A DNA stretch of 64,000 bases from Ephydatia muelleri (GCA_013339895.1 JABACO010000010.1:6151445-6215444); one strand, 5' to 3'. Numbered from the stretch's first letter, positions 1-10,508 are shown. Notes: generated by a model from the letters alone, not told the origin. Translations and numbers: made by a program.

Positions 1-1
1 T

Positions 2-594
2 GAAGAGTATACATCACCGGAGCAGTACAGCCATATCTTGGTAGAAAGAGTGAAGAGAGGATATCAACTGGTTAGGGATCATGCAGAAAAGAAACAGAAG
101 CAGCAGAAGGATATGTTTGACAGGAAGGTAAAGGGTCAGCCATACCATGTAAATGATCTGGTGTTTCTACACAACACAGTTGTTCCTAAAGGGCACTCAA
201 GGAAATTCTGCAGACCATGGCTGGGGCCTTTTAAGGTGATTAAGATAATGAGTCCTAATGTGTATCGAATCGTTGACTGCAGTAACCCTCGAAAGCGGAA
301 AGTGGTACACTTTAACAGGTTAAAACCAGCACCTGTAGGTCCAGAATCAAGGGATAATGAAGATGGTCAAGCACAGCAACATGTGAGTACAGAAATGCCT
401 AAAACCTCAAGCAAGAGACCACCAGAGTTGCAAGATGAGGAAGACGAGGGGGAGTATATCTACTCTGATACAGAGGGACCTAACACTGATGCTGCACCTG
501 CACCAGCCCCAGCAGAACAGTTGAGAGGAAGAGAGCAAGGACCCAATGACCTGCTACAAGAGATTCCGCATGCTGTGCAACCAGAAGTGGTTCC
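2..594 (+). pseudogene. Gypsy-type pol C-terminal part (first piece, disrupted)
   Basis: The frame is open from base 2, so the 5' part lies outside the window. It encodes the tail of a Ty3/Gypsy integrase. A basic helical stretch full of Lys and Gln is followed by the GPF-type module (residues around W-LGPFKVIK-, then YRIVD) and by VVHFNRLKP, the usual end of the integrase barrel. A long acidic, Pro-rich tail follows. The frame is cut at base 594 by the inserted element at 595-4993 and resumes in the same frame at 4994. This is therefore the older, host copy of a nested pair. Assignment to Gypsy is confident; the clade is not determined. Confidence 0.85.
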
Positions 595-736
595 TGTAGT
601 GTATTTGGTATATATATGTTTGTATATGTAGGTCTGGGAACTAGTATGAACCGCGCATGTGCAGAGTGTTCGGTTGTTTTTCCTCGTTGGTGATTTAACA
701 ATTTGTGAACCCAAATTTGTGGTGCGGGACACTACA
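595..736 (+). repeat. 5' LTR (142 bp)
   Basis: Starts TGTAGTGTATTTGG and ends GGGACACTACA, with TG...CA borders. It is an exact direct copy of 4852-4993. A TATATATATG stretch near the start could serve as a TATA-like element, which is inference only. Confidence 0.97.
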
Positions 737-737
737 C

Positions 738-754
738 TGGCGACGAGGGTGGGA
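738..754 (+). promoter_or_regulatory. tRNA primer binding site
   Basis: TGGCGACGAGGGTGGGA begins one base after the LTR. TGG pairs with the tRNA 3' CCA. The same motif type is used by Mag-like Gypsy elements, often assigned to a serine tRNA; I could not check the tRNA. The gag start codon overlaps its last base, so the leader is unusually short. Confidence 0.85.
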
Positions 755-3700
755 TGGCAACATTGGGAAAACTGGGTGAGTTTTCTTCGGAGTGCGAGTC
801 ATTGGTCGCGTATATTGAACGAGTGGAGGTGTATTTCTTGGCTAATAATATCGGAAACGAAAGAAAGGTTCCCGTTCTTCTAAGCGTGTTGGGAAGCAAG
901 ACATACGCTGTGTTGCGCGACTTATTGGCACCAACGAAACCTAAGGACAAAAGCTTTGCAGAGTTGGTCGAGGTATTGAGCCGCCATTTTGAACCAAAAC
1001 CTATAATCATTGCTGAGCGTTTCCGTTTTCATAGGAGAGACCAAAAGTCGGGAGAATCAATAGCAGTTTTCTTATCTGAGCTTAGACGTTTAGCTGCCCA
1101 CTGTTCCTTCGGTGCCTTTTTAGAAGAAGCGTTGAGAGATAGGTTGGTATGTGGAGTGACGAATGACACTATACAGCGGAGATTATTGACAGAAGCGGAT
1201 TTGACGTTAAATCGCGCATTCGAAATTGCCCAAGGGATGGAAGCAGCAATGGGGTTTTGTGAGGGAATTAAGAACCCTGGGGGACAGCCTGAACAGACTG
1301 TTGGAATGGTAGACGATCCTGGAGAACAGAAGATTGAGAAGATGGTGCAGGGCCCCTATAGAGTTTTATGCCAGTGTTGTGGGAGACGCGGTCACCAGTC
1401 GCGAAATTGTCGGCAAAAAGGGCTTGTGTGTTTTAATTGTGGGAAGCAGGGCCATGTGGCTAGGATGTGTTCAAAGCAGAAACAGGTACCTCGTTACCAA
1501 GGCCAGAAGGTAGAACAAGAAAGCAAGGGAGAATGTTTTGTGCAGACTGATGAAGACGAGGAAGAATCAGTTGGTTGGTTGAACACAGTCTATGTCCTCC
1601 GGAGGTCCTCCTCATCACAACCAATCACAGTGAAACTGAAGCTAAATGGAAAGGAGACACTTATGGAGTTGGACACAGGAGCAGCAGTGTCAATCATCCC
1701 TGAGGCTGTGAGAAAAGAGTTGTTCCCTTCAAGCGTCTGTCAGCCCACGGCTACCTCATTACGGACGTACACTGGTGAACGAATAACTGTGAAGGGGATA
1801 CTACCAGTGAAAGTAGAGTATGGATCTCAGCTGTATGATCTGAAGGTATTTGTAGTGAAAGGGGAGGGCCCTAGTCTTTTTGGGAGGGACTGGTTGAAGC
1901 ATATACGTTTAGACTGGCATAAAATCCAACGGGTTACTGGACAAGAACCTGGAAATCTGGCACAATTGTTGAAGGAGTATAACGCAGTGTTTTCAGCAGA
2001 ATTAGGGACAATAAAGACATTCAAAGCTAGGTTGGTACTGAAGAAGGGAGCATTGCCCAAGTTTTGTAGAGCACGAAGTGTACCTTTTGCTCTAAGGCCA
2101 GCTGTGGAAGCTGAATTAGATCGCTTAGAAAAATTAGGCATTTTAGAGAAGGTGTCCTACTCCGATTGGGCCACACCCATAGTTCCTGTGGTAAAAGGAG
2201 ATGGTTCAGTGAGGATCTGTGGAGATTATAAAGTGACTTTAAACCCATGTTTAGAAGTGGATCAGTATCCCTTGCCTAAACCTGAAGAGTTATTTGCAAC
2301 CTTAGCAGGGGGTGAACAGTTTACTAAGATGGATTTGAGTCAAGCCTACTTACAGTTAGAACTGGAGGAGGAATCAAAAAGATTGGTGACAATAAATACA
2401 CATAAGGGGCTGTATAGGTTCAACCGCCTTCCATTTGGGGTTGCATCTGCACCAGCAATATTTCAAAAGGTGATGGAATCAGTGTTGCTGGGTATACCTC
2501 GGGTGGTGTGCTACTTAGATGATATCCTAATAACTGGTTCTACTGTAGCTGAACATTTGCGGAATGTCGAGAGGGTACTGAAACAATTGCGAACATTTGG
2601 TATTCAAGCTAAGAAGGATAAATGTGCTTTTCAGAAAGAATCCTTAGAATTTTTAGGGCACGTGGTGGATAAGAAAGGGTTGCACACCTCTCCTAGGAAG
2701 GTCGAAGCCATTTTGCAAGCACCGGTTCCACAGAATAAGAAAGAATTGAGGTCGTTTTTGGGATTAGTACATTATTATGGGAAGTTCATTCCCAAATTGT
2801 CTAGTCTGTTAAGTCCTCTCAATGACCTGTTAAAAGAAGACCATCAGTGGCAATGGTGTCCAAGGTGCAATCAAGCTTTTGTGGCTGCAAAAGAAGCATT
2901 GTCCAGAGCTCCTGTGTTAGTACATTATGACCCTTCCTTACCTGTTAGGGTAGCAGGAGATGCTTCAGCATCTGGAATAGGAGCTGTTATTTCACACATG
3001 TTTCCTGATGGTAGTGAACACCCAATAGCGTATGCATCTCGCACATTATCCAAGGCAGAATGCAACTATGCGCAATTGGAAAAGGAGGCACTTTCCTTGA
3101 TTTTTGGAATCAAACGATTCCATATTTTCCTGTATGGCCGACCTTTTACCTTGGTAACAGACCATAAACCACTGTTGTGCATCTTGGGCCCAAAACAAGG
3201 AATTCCTGAGTTAGCAGCAGCCAGACTGCAGAGATGGGCATTAGTTTTAGCAGCATATAATTATGAGCTTGAGTTCCGTCCTACAGAGGGGCATGGAAAT
3301 GCTGATGGACTATCACGACTACCCCTTCCACAGGTGGCACATAGTGATCAAGAAATAAACAGATTGAATGTAGCACAGATTGAAGCATTACCGGTATCGG
3401 CTGACCAAGTACAAAACAATACATTGCGGGACCCGATTTTGAGTAAGGTGTTGCACTATACTCGGAACAGCTGGCCTCCAGTAGTACCAGACGAGTTAAA
3501 AGCTTACTGGATCAGACGAAATGAATTGTCAGTGGAATGTGATTGTCTATTTTGGGGAATCAGGGTTATCATACCTTCTTTGTTACAACCTAAGGTTAAG
3601 GCAGAGTTGCATAATGACCATCCAGGGGTGGTGAGGATGAAGTTGCTGGCTCGGGGCCATGTGTGGTGGCCAGGATTAGATAAGGAATTGGAAGATCTAG

Positions 3701-4833
3701 TAGGGGGATGTCTAGAGTGTCAGTCTCACAAACATACACCTAGTGTTGCGCCATTACACCCTTGGATTTGGCCAACTCGTCCTTGGAGGCGTATCCATGT
3801 GGATTTTGCTGGGCCTTTCCTGAACAAGATGTTTCTTGTGGTTGTGGATGCCCATTCGAAATGGCCGGAGGTGATACCAATGTCGTCCACTACAGCCGTG
3901 AAGACCATTGAGGCTATGAGGCAATTGTTTGGAACATATGGCATTCCAGAACAAGTGGTGAGTGACAATGGTCCACAATTTGTGGCCGATGAATTTGCAA
4001 TATTCCTGAAGCAGAATGGAGTCAAGCATATTCGGTGCGCCCCGTACCATCCTTCATCTAATGGCATAGCAGAGAGATTTGTCCAGACATTCAAAACCGC
4101 TATGAAGGTTAATAAGGTGACACCAGCTAACCTCTCCCAACGGTTGAATAGTTTTCTTTTGTCCTATCGCAATACACCCCATACCACTACTAATGAAGCA
4201 CCAAGTACATTGTTCCTGGGAAGGAAATTGCGATCCTTGCTAGATTTGTTGAGACCAAGTGTGGAAAAAAAGGTCTTTGATCATCAGACTCAGCAGAAGG
4301 ACTATCGCGATGCTCATGCTAAGTTCAGAGAATGTATGGTGGGAGAACAGGTGCTGGTTTTTGATCCAAGGAACAAAAGGTGGGAGCGTGGATTGGTGGT
4401 GGAGAGGAGTGGCCCTACCTCTTATGTGGTTCAAATACGGGACGATGTGTTGTGGAAAAGACATATTGATCACATCAAGCCGATCGCTGGGTCAACTCTA
4501 ACTAATCCTGGAAGTACCACCTCAAGTGCACCTATAGTAGAGTTTCGACCGCTCCAGAGCACACCTAATAGTAGTACCTTATGTGAACCACTACTCCCCA
4601 CCCCAGCACAGGAGGTTCGGCCACCGGAGGTGACTGCAAGTTATCCACTTAGTCAACCCACAGTGCTACCTGAGAAACCTCTAGATCAAACCCCAAGGTC
4701 CCCACAGACAACCATGGAAAATTGTACCCCACAGCCGTCAGCTACTGTACAGCCAGCTTCAAATACACAGCAAGATCATACACCACAGCGGCGTTATCCG
4801 ACAAGGATTCGACGTCCACCAGAGAGACTTTGA
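754..4833 (+). CDS. Gag-Pol polyprotein of Ty3/Gypsy element
   Basis: This 1359-residue frame runs without a stop or frameshift. A Gag capsid-like region (about 1-190) is followed by two CCHC zinc knuckles (Cys206-Cys219 and about 226-239). An aspartic protease carries the DTG active site at about 307-309. The reverse transcriptase has LPFG near 559 and YLDD at 587-590. RNase H acidic residues sit near 736 and 803 (TDHKPL). The integrase has an HHCC finger (His953, His956, Cys986, Cys989) and a catalytic triad Asp1017, Asp1071 and Glu1107 with 35 residues between the last two. The barrel tail ends in WKRHIDHIKP. All catalytic residues are present. Gag and Pol share one frame, so no frameshift is needed. 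The ATG at 754 is the first in the frame and follows the primer site directly. Confidence 0.97.
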   Translation: MATLGKLGEFSSECESLVAYIERVEVYFLANNIGNERKVPVLLSVLGSKTYAVLRDLLAPTKPKDKSFAELVEVLSRHFEPKPIIIAERFRFHRRDQKSGESIAVFLSELRRLAAHCSFGAFLEEALRDRLVCGVTNDTIQRRLLTEADLTLNRAFEIAQGMEAAMGFCEGIKNPGGQPEQTVGMVDDPGEQKIEKMVQGPYRVLCQCCGRRGHQSRNCRQKGLVCFNCGKQGHVARMCSKQKQVPRYQGQKVEQESKGECFVQTDEDEEESVGWLNTVYVLRRSSSSQPITVKLKLNGKETLMELDTGAAVSIIPEAVRKELFPSSVCQPTATSLRTYTGERITVKGILPVKVEYGSQLYDLKVFVVKGEGPSLFGRDWLKHIRLDWHKIQRVTGQEPGNLAQLLKEYNAVFSAELGTIKTFKARLVLKKGALPKFCRARSVPFALRPAVEAELDRLEKLGILEKVSYSDWATPIVPVVKGDGSVRICGDYKVTLNPCLEVDQYPLPKPEELFATLAGGEQFTKMDLSQAYLQLELEEESKRLVTINTHKGLYRFNRLPFGVASAPAIFQKVMESVLLGIPRVVCYLDDILITGSTVAEHLRNVERVLKQLRTFGIQAKKDKCAFQKESLEFLGHVVDKKGLHTSPRKVEAILQAPVPQNKKELRSFLGLVHYYGKFIPKLSSLLSPLNDLLKEDHQWQWCPRCNQAFVAAKEALSRAPVLVHYDPSLPVRVAGDASASGIGAVISHMFPDGSEHPIAYASRTLSKAECNYAQLEKEALSLIFGIKRFHIFLYGRPFTLVTDHKPLLCILGPKQGIPELAAARLQRWALVLAAYNYELEFRPTEGHGNADGLSRLPLPQVAHSDQEINRLNVAQIEALPVSADQVQNNTLRDPILSKVLHYTRNSWPPVVPDELKAYWIRRNELSVECDCLFWGIRVIIPSLLQPKVKAELHNDHPGVVRMKLLARGHVWWPGLDKELEDLVGGCLECQSHKHTPSVAPLHPWIWPTRPWRRIHVDFAGPFLNKMFLVVVDAHSKWPEVIPMSSTTAVKTIEAMRQLFGTYGIPEQVVSDNGPQFVADEFAIFLKQNGVKHIRCAPYHPSSNGIAERFVQTFKTAMKVNKVTPANLSQRLNSFLLSYRNTPHTTTNEAPSTLFLGRKLRSLLDLLRPSVEKKVFDHQTQQKDYRDAHAKFRECMVGEQVLVFDPRNKRWERGLVVERSGPTSYVVQIRDDVLWKRHIDHIKPIAGSTLTNPGSTTSSAPIVEFRPLQSTPNSSTLCEPLLPTPAQEVRPPEVTASYPLSQPTVLPEKPLDQTPRSPQTTMENCTPQPSATVQPASNTQQDHTPQRRYPTRIRRPPERL

Positions 4834-4840
4834 TTCTATG

Positions 4841-4851
4841 TGGGGAGGAGG
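4841..4851 (+). promoter_or_regulatory. Polypurine tract
   Basis: TGGGGAGGAGG lies directly before the 3' LTR and just after the pol stop codon. This is the expected plus-strand primer position. Confidence 0.85.
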
Positions 4852-4993
4852 TGTAGTGTATTTGGTATATATATGTTTGTATATGTAGGTCTGGGAACTA
4901 GTATGAACCGCGCATGTGCAGAGTGTTCGGTTGTTTTTCCTCGTTGGTGATTTAACAATTTGTGAACCCAAATTTGTGGTGCGGGACACTACA
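4852..4993 (+). repeat. 3' LTR (142 bp)
   Basis: Exact copy of 595-736, followed by the second GTTCC target duplication at 4994-4998. Confidence 0.97.
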
Positions 4994-5182
4994 GTTCCCA
5001 CCCCGGCCCCACCATTGAGAAGATCAGGCCGAAGAACACAACCTCCCGCTCGTTATGGACAGCCGCTGATTGTCCCTGATAGCATTCCTGAGAACGTTGT
5101 TGTTGGGAGTGTGAGGACACACTCTTTGAGAAGGGGGAGCTGTGTAGCACCTTCCATATGCCTGAACTCAGCTGACTTGTGA
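4994..5182 (+). pseudogene. Gypsy-type pol C-terminal part (second piece, to stop)
   Basis: This continues the frame of the piece ending at 594, past the target duplication. It contains an RRSGRRTQPPARYG-like basic motif typical of the very end of Gypsy pol polyproteins, and reaches a stop at 5180-5182. A purine-rich AGAAGGGGGAG at 5131-5141 looks like the polypurine tract and lies inside the reading frame, so the frame overlaps the start of the presumed LTR. Confidence 0.8.
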
Positions 5183-5321
5183 CATGTAGCGTCTGCCTGT
5201 CTGGTGGCATGTCTCACCTGACCTGCACATATCACATGCTGTGCATCCATTCTGTACCTATATAAGTGCATGCATTTGTACATGAATGAGATCTTTTGCC
5301 GCTGACTCAACTTGTGTTACA
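5144..5321 (+). repeat. Probable 3' LTR of the older, outer Gypsy element
   Basis: It begins TGTAGCACC right after a purine tract and ends GTGTTACA, giving short inverted ends TGTA...TACA over about 178 bp. A TATATAAG box lies near 5260. The matching 5' LTR would be upstream of the window, so the borders are inferred. Confidence 0.6.
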
Positions 5322-5829
5322 CTCATATAATGAAGGTGCTTCAATTGCTACCACTAGCATTGAAAAATGGAACATTTTATACATGTACAAACACTTGAAC
5401 TGTTCACCGAATGTCTTGTATCCTGTAGAAACAAAATGCTTCTTTCACACTTAAAACTAATTATGGTATATTACATTGCAATTTATACAAGTGGTTGGTT
5501 TGAACCTGCATGTTTATTTATACTTGAAATGAGTTAGGTGTTACACAACATTTGTGATACACATGTATTACATGTATATGCAGTTCAACCAAATATATAT
5601 AGTAGCATGCGAAGTGCTATACCTACATCTATTGTGCAAAAGTAAATAAATAAAATTCAATGCTAAGTTGAAATTAAGGTTAATTGGATGAAATGAATTT
5701 GGTGATAAAACTAACCAGCTGGTAAGTTGAACTTTAGTTGATTATAATGAACCAACGGTCATATTTTAGTTCCTGACATTGATTTACTTACATTTGACTT
5801 ACCTTGACCTATTATGTTCCAGTGCTTGA
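5322..5829. other. AT-rich spacer, no gene seen
   Basis: No open frame of interest, no repeat border and no RNA gene recognised. Confidence 0.6.
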
Positions 5830-5972
5830 AATATGATTTATTGATTTGTTGTTTATACTTAGCACAATTATACTGTGTATTAACATAACACTAGGAATAA
5901 ATTATTCCTAGTGTTATGTTAATACACAGTATAATTGTGCTAAGTATAAACAACAAATCAATAAATCATATT
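5830..5972. repeat. Perfect 71-bp-arm palindrome with a 1-base centre
   Basis: Bases 5830-5900 are the exact reverse complement of 5902-5972, with a single A at 5901. The sequence is AT-rich and has no coding content. It resembles a foldback or palindromic MITE. Such perfect arms imply a recent origin or gene conversion. Confidence 0.95.
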
Positions 5973-6249
5973 GAATAACCATTAATAGTGTTCGGGACTG
6001 TAGGTGAGAGCTTGAAATAATATAGCTTTTTACATGTACGTGTGCCATTTTTGCTTTATTGCAACTGCATGTTTGTGTTGTTGTCCTATAGTTGAAGTAT
6101 TAATTATCCTTGTATGCAAAGCATGCATAACACATGCTAATGCTAAAGTATATGTGTGGCTGCAGTTGGTTCTATGTTTGTGCTAACAGAAATATTAGCT
6201 TAGCCGAGTAAGTGGTAAGTAGGGAGGAGGCATTAATATTGAGTTTTAA

Positions 6250-6606
6250 CCCCTGAAGGACCAATGTCTTGCATAAGGGACGATTTTTGAAGCCCTTTTT
6301 ATACGTGACCTCAGTAAACTTTGTACTAAAAATGGTGGAAACAGACAGTACTCGAGTTACTCTCGCTGGTGGTGCATCTTCAGGTTTTAATTTCATCTTT
6401 GTTACTCCAGGTACATTGTATTCATCTCCGAGCCATCGACTCATTGATTCATCAATGGTAAGTGTGCTTCCTGCAATAAAAATTCGGTCCATATTGTCAT
6501 TGAAATGTTTGAAAAGCTGACGTATGCGATACCATTCATATCTTTTTTCTTCATCTTCAGCATTACCCTCCAAAATTTCAATGCTCCACCGATCTGTTCC
6601 CAGCAA
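6250..6606 (-). pseudogene. piggyBac-type transposase fragment (DDE_Tnp_1_7)
   Basis: The minus-strand frame includes NDNMDRIFIAGSTLTIDESM, followed by a tryptophan and a GVTKMKLKPED-like stretch. ITIDESM is the conserved block around the first catalytic Asp in piggyBac transposases and PGBD genes. Only about 110 residues match. The frame then runs into the element end without the other two catalytic Asp blocks, so it cannot be active. Confidence 0.75.
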
Positions 6607-7407
6607 TTCTTTCGTAACCCTGTTTTTATGGCAAACTTTTGTGCTTTTATAAAACCAACATATCCTTACCTGATCATTGCCCTCTACTCATTAGAGGATC
6701 TGGATATGGAACAGCATCTAGGTGCAAAGTTGTGACAGACACTGGTAAGACCTGTGGTCGAAAGGAATACTTCTTTGCAAGACCTGTTCTGTCCATAGAG
6801 AAAATGAAGCATTGTTTTACATGTGTGGGCCATCCACAGGAAGACACTGTGCAGCCAAGCATGCAGCAGCATTTTTGTGAAGAGCATGCTGCTTGCGAGT
6901 GTTGTATATGCATTCACACATGATTTTTGAATTTGTATGACATTTTGTCAACAAATGAGAAGCACAAAATATAATTAAATATTGCTCACAATGCTCAATA
7001 ATTACAACAACTTGATGCTCGGTTAGTATACATTTTACCTGTGTGAAGAAGATACATATCAATAAACCATACAAACGTTAATAAAAATATATGCACCACA
7101 TATTAGTTGGTGTTATTGAGTCCAGAGTTTGAAGTCTGAAATACATTCTATTTGAGAGAAAAGCTCCTTGAAAGTTACAAGTTCGTTATTGTCTTCAATT
7201 ATAAATTGCTAAAAAATCTCGTAGTGACAACTAAAATAAAAATCCTAGGTTGTGAAAAATTAGGTCATGACATGAAAATAATCACTAATCATTTCTGTAA
7301 TTATCATGCCCTGGTATCATTCTATGCTCATATTCAAATCAACAGCTTTGTCCTGTATACAGCAAAACGTGACCTATATAAAGGACAAATTTTCAGATGA
7401 ATAGGGG
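6250..7407. mobile_element. Decayed piggyBac-like element flanked by TTAA
   Basis: TTAA occurs at 6246-6249 and 7408-7411, and the enclosed segment begins CCCCT and ends AGGGG. TTAA duplication and CCC-type ends are hallmarks of piggyBac. Inside, on the minus strand, is a piggyBac transposase fragment. The inverted ends are short beyond the first five bases, so the exact termini are moderately sure. The rest of the transposase gene is missing or unrecognisable. Confidence 0.7.
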
Positions 7408-7411
7408 TTAA

Positions 7412-8075
7412 AAAGCCTAGAATTGTAGTTAAGCTCAACTACGTTGATATATTTACAATCCCACCTACACATTAGATTGTTGTGATTATTGCTGATCCAT
7501 TGTTAATTAGCTTTAACATTATTTTAGCCGTGCATTCATATAATGCCGTATCATATAAAAATTGTACGTTACTCAACGTAGCATATCTTCACAACGGTTT
7601 GATGTTTTCCTTTCAAATTTCGTACACTTGTCCACACATCATTTCTCTCTATGCAAACCTATTTGGTGCTCTACATATTTACCATGCCATGATTGCAAAG
7701 GTCTCTAACCCAATGGGTTAGAATTCCACACTTCTCCAGATACGAGTGATGATAATGCGTCAAATTCGGAGTGTACATAGAAGAGTCCTGTAGCTATTGA
7801 TTTCTGCAGATCGTTAAGTTTTTTTCTTATCCGTTACGGAAATATAGATTTTCAAAGTAGCTCTTCATTTCTAGCCACTCACCCAATTCCAATTCTACCG
7901 ATGCGATTTTGTAATGGACATGCCTTTTCCCCGTATGAACCTGGCCCGCTTTGAACTATCGCTCAACTAGCTGCTGCCAGGCCCGTGCGTAGGATTTTGG
8001 AAAGGGGGGTTCGTAACCGCCAGGGAATAAAGGGAGCGTCGGTCACAAAATACGGCGAAGTGCGGGGGGAAGCTC
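7412..8075. other. Spacer without gene; shares a short motif with 28.56 kb
   Basis: No gene seen. The stretch near 7518-7550 (TTATTTTAGCCGTGC then TTCATATAATGCC) recurs near 28562-28590, so both are pieces of one dispersed repeat. The segment from about 7970 (CTGCTGCCAGGCCCGTGCG) is roughly mirrored near 9385-9405 (CGCATGGGCCTAGCAGCTGC) and may be the end of an outer element around 8461-9360. Confidence 0.5.
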
Positions 8076-8076
8076 A

Positions 8077-8144
8077 GTCTCGTTCCCAGACCAATATGAC
8101 GCACAATAAACGCTCGAGCGTGTTTATTGGTCTGGGAACGAGAC
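8077..8144. mobile_element. 68-bp MITE with GTCTCGTTCCCAGACC ends
   Basis: GTCTCGTTCCCAGACCAAT at the left matches, in reverse complement, ATTGGTCTGGGAACGAGAC at the right. A CGCTCGAGCG self-complementary centre lies between. The ends match those of the larger elements at 22959-26314 and 26495-27596 with one base change, so this is a minimal member of that family. Confidence 0.75.
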
Positions 8145-8460
8145 TAGGGTATTCTTAAAAGTATTCTCCCATCAGTCACACAAGATCAGCCCTCAGCAAC
8201 ACTTCAGACACAAGGTCAGTCCTCTCCACGTCAATGCACACAGACATGCGATCAGATTGAGAGTCAGTGCGAGAGAGACTGTAGGTCAGTGGCAATGCTC
8301 TCTGTACCATCAGCCGAATGAGATGGCATTTTATCAATATGATCGGTACAATGTCGAAAGTATTTGCATTGTGATATCGCCTTGCTTCTGATTGCTATCA
8401 CTGAGTCTTTTACGTGTCGCCATTTTCGGTCGTAACCGAAGGGAGGAACCGGGCCGGAGG

Positions 8461-9360
8461 CAGCGGCGGACGCAGGATTTAGGAGGGGGGGGGGCACGCT
8501 TGTGGGCGGGACCCCAAATAGTCACAGCTAGGGGGTATGGGGGAGCGCTGTGAGCTCCCCCATCGGGGTCTGGGGCAGAGCCCCAGAAGCCAACGGTTTT
8601 TACATTTTAAAACCTTCCAAAACTACGTAAAAATTATGATAATTTAAAACCCATGCAATCATTAATTTTAATTCACACCGCTGCATACAATAATTTTATT
8701 ATTCATGAAGGAAAGCTTCATTCTCCGTGGCTGTTTGCTTGCAAAAGCATCAATTGTTTCCTTCACAGAAACGCTGATACATCTATGTACAGCTAGCAGA
8801 GCCAATCCATTCATCCTTTCCCCCGTCATTGTTGACCTGAGGTACGTTTTTAGCCTCCTTAGTCCACTGATGGAGCGCTATGCCTCGCAACTCGTTAGAG
8901 GCCAAACTGTCATAATATGAAGGATGGTATGAACGTTTGGAAATTGCTGCTTCCTACAAGCCCTTAGGGTGGACAAAAGGTTGCTTGGGTGACTTTCTTT
9001 GGAAGCAGCTGACCAATAGAGCTGCATGATTATTGTGCTTCATGTACTATACTTACCAACGCTGATCGTTTACAGAAGAAATCCGTAATCACAGACGCCT
9101 TTCTTTTCTTTACCTGGTTAACGCTAGCGTCAGATTGTTCTTCATAGGCAGCCATGATATGGTCCCAGGATTATAAATTGTGTGTGATTAATTAATGAGA
9201 CCACAATCAATGTGATATATCTGACTGCGGTATTGTAATCATTTGATGGTTTTCAGTCGTGTATACCGTTATTACCGTATGACCGCATCTATTCATTTAA
9301 CGGGGGAGGGGGGGGGGGGGGGCACAGGCCCCTTGTGCCCCCCCCCTCCGTCCGCCACTG
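8461..9360. mobile_element. 900-bp DNA element with CAGCGGCGGACGCAGG ends and 5-bp TSD
   Basis: The left end CAGCGGCGGACGCAGG and the right end (reverse complement CAGTGGCGGACGGAGG) form inverted termini. GGAGG is duplicated at 8456-8460 and 9361-9365. Near the left end is a stem-loop GGGGGAGCGCTGTGAGCTCCCCC and a second GGGGC...GCCCC stem. Both recur at 10600-10650 and 20460-20535. No transposase frame is seen, so it is non-autonomous. A hAT-like group with 5-bp TSD is possible, unproven. Confidence 0.75.
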
Positions 9361-9365
9361 GGAGG

Positions 9366-10218
9366 AGTTCGATCGTATCCACTGCGCATGGGCCTAGCAG
9401 CTGCCACCAGTGCTACGTGGTATAGTAGATCAGACGGTTGTGTTTCGTACGGTATGTTTCAACATGAAACAGTATCGCTCGATGTTCATATGTGTCGCTC
9501 GTGTGTGGTCATGGTAGTTTATATTGCATGTGCACCCTTTTTCTCTATCTGCTCAGTTTGTGGCATGGTACATGTAAGCATGCATGTACCATGTATGGGA
9601 CCACCTTCTTCACCCTCTACACCCTCTACACTAGTCTGGGGACCGGATGACTTCAGTTATCTGGTACCCAGACTACCTCTACTCTGTATGGCATATCCTT
9701 CTAGACCATTCATATTTTCTGCTTTTCTTTCTACCCATTTGCTCTTACCATAAGCCTATATGTATCCATGCTGTATTTATGTGCTACATGCATTAATTCA
9801 CCTCCTATTTGCTGCCCATTGATTTTCTTTACTACTTGCTCCATATCCTGCTTTAATCCTACTTTAATCCATCTTCTACCTTGTGCATTGCTATTTGCAA
9901 TCTAATCCTAGGTGATGATTGAAGGAGTCTTCATCTCTCACTGTAGTAGGTGGACACAACTTCCTCCTGGTATACTAGAGCCACATGGTCGCAACCTTCA
10001 CCTAGTGCTGCACCATTTTCATGTTCAGCATCACCATTGAACGCAGTGAAAGGTTGGTTATTTGGGATGTTGATCCTGTGTCACCCCCACTTGTCTGTAA
10101 ACTCGTAATGGCAAGAGGAAGCAAATAGGAGGGCATCTCATGTCTGTTGTTCGTCTTATGCCTCAGTCAAACCTCAGATGCTTCCTTGCTAGCAATTATT
10201 TTATCTATGACTGTTTCA
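9366..10218. other. Spacer without confident gene
   Basis: Several frames are open, but none resembles a known family. A stretch at about 9913-10036 on the plus strand, opening VMIEGVFISHC, reads like an exon and is preceded by AG. It is too short to call. Confidence 0.4.
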
Positions 10219-10238
10219 CACAAACACACACACATACA

Positions 10239-10274
<36 letters not shown>
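10219..10274 (+). repeat. (CA)n microsatellite
   Basis: Nearly pure CA repeat with two ATA interruptions. Confidence 0.95.
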
Positions 10275-10277
<3 letters not shown>

Positions 10278-10283
10278 TTACAA

Positions 10284-10508
10284 CGGTCACCCTTCTCTGA
10301 CTACCCTTATCTGCACTCATGGCCACCCTTATCGCACTCATCGTCACCCTTCTCTGCACTCATGGTCACCATCTGTACTCATAGCCACCCTTCTCTGCAC
10401 TCATGGTCATCCTTCTCTGCACTCATGGTCACCCTTCTCTGCACTCATGGTCACCCTTCTCTGCACTCATGGCCACCCTTCTCTGCACTCATGGTCACCC
10501 TTCTCTGC
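10284..10508 (+). repeat. 22-bp minisatellite, left block
   Basis: Tandem units built on CTGCACTCATGGTCACCCTT, degenerate at the left and clean at the right. The same array continues at 12930-13030 in the same orientation, so a 2.4-kb insertion interrupted it. Confidence 0.9.

Larger units (their letters stand above)
595..4993 (+). mobile_element. Intact Ty3/Gypsy LTR retrotransposon (Mag-like, 4.4 kb)
   Basis: This is a complete element: 142-bp 5' LTR, primer binding site, one long gag-pol frame, purine tract and 142-bp 3' LTR. Both LTRs begin TGTAGTG and end CACTACA and read identically base for base. A 5-bp target duplication GTTCC sits at 590-594 and 4994-4998. Identical LTRs and an unbroken frame indicate a very recent insertion and a possibly active element. 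It landed inside the coding tail of another Gypsy element in the same orientation. The short LTRs and single gag-pol frame resemble the Mag group; that placement is from memory and needs a tree. Confidence 0.96.

Noticed and set aside
460..732. Minus-strand frame shared with 4759-5001
   Set aside because: It is the LTR read antisense, hence duplicated; not a gene.
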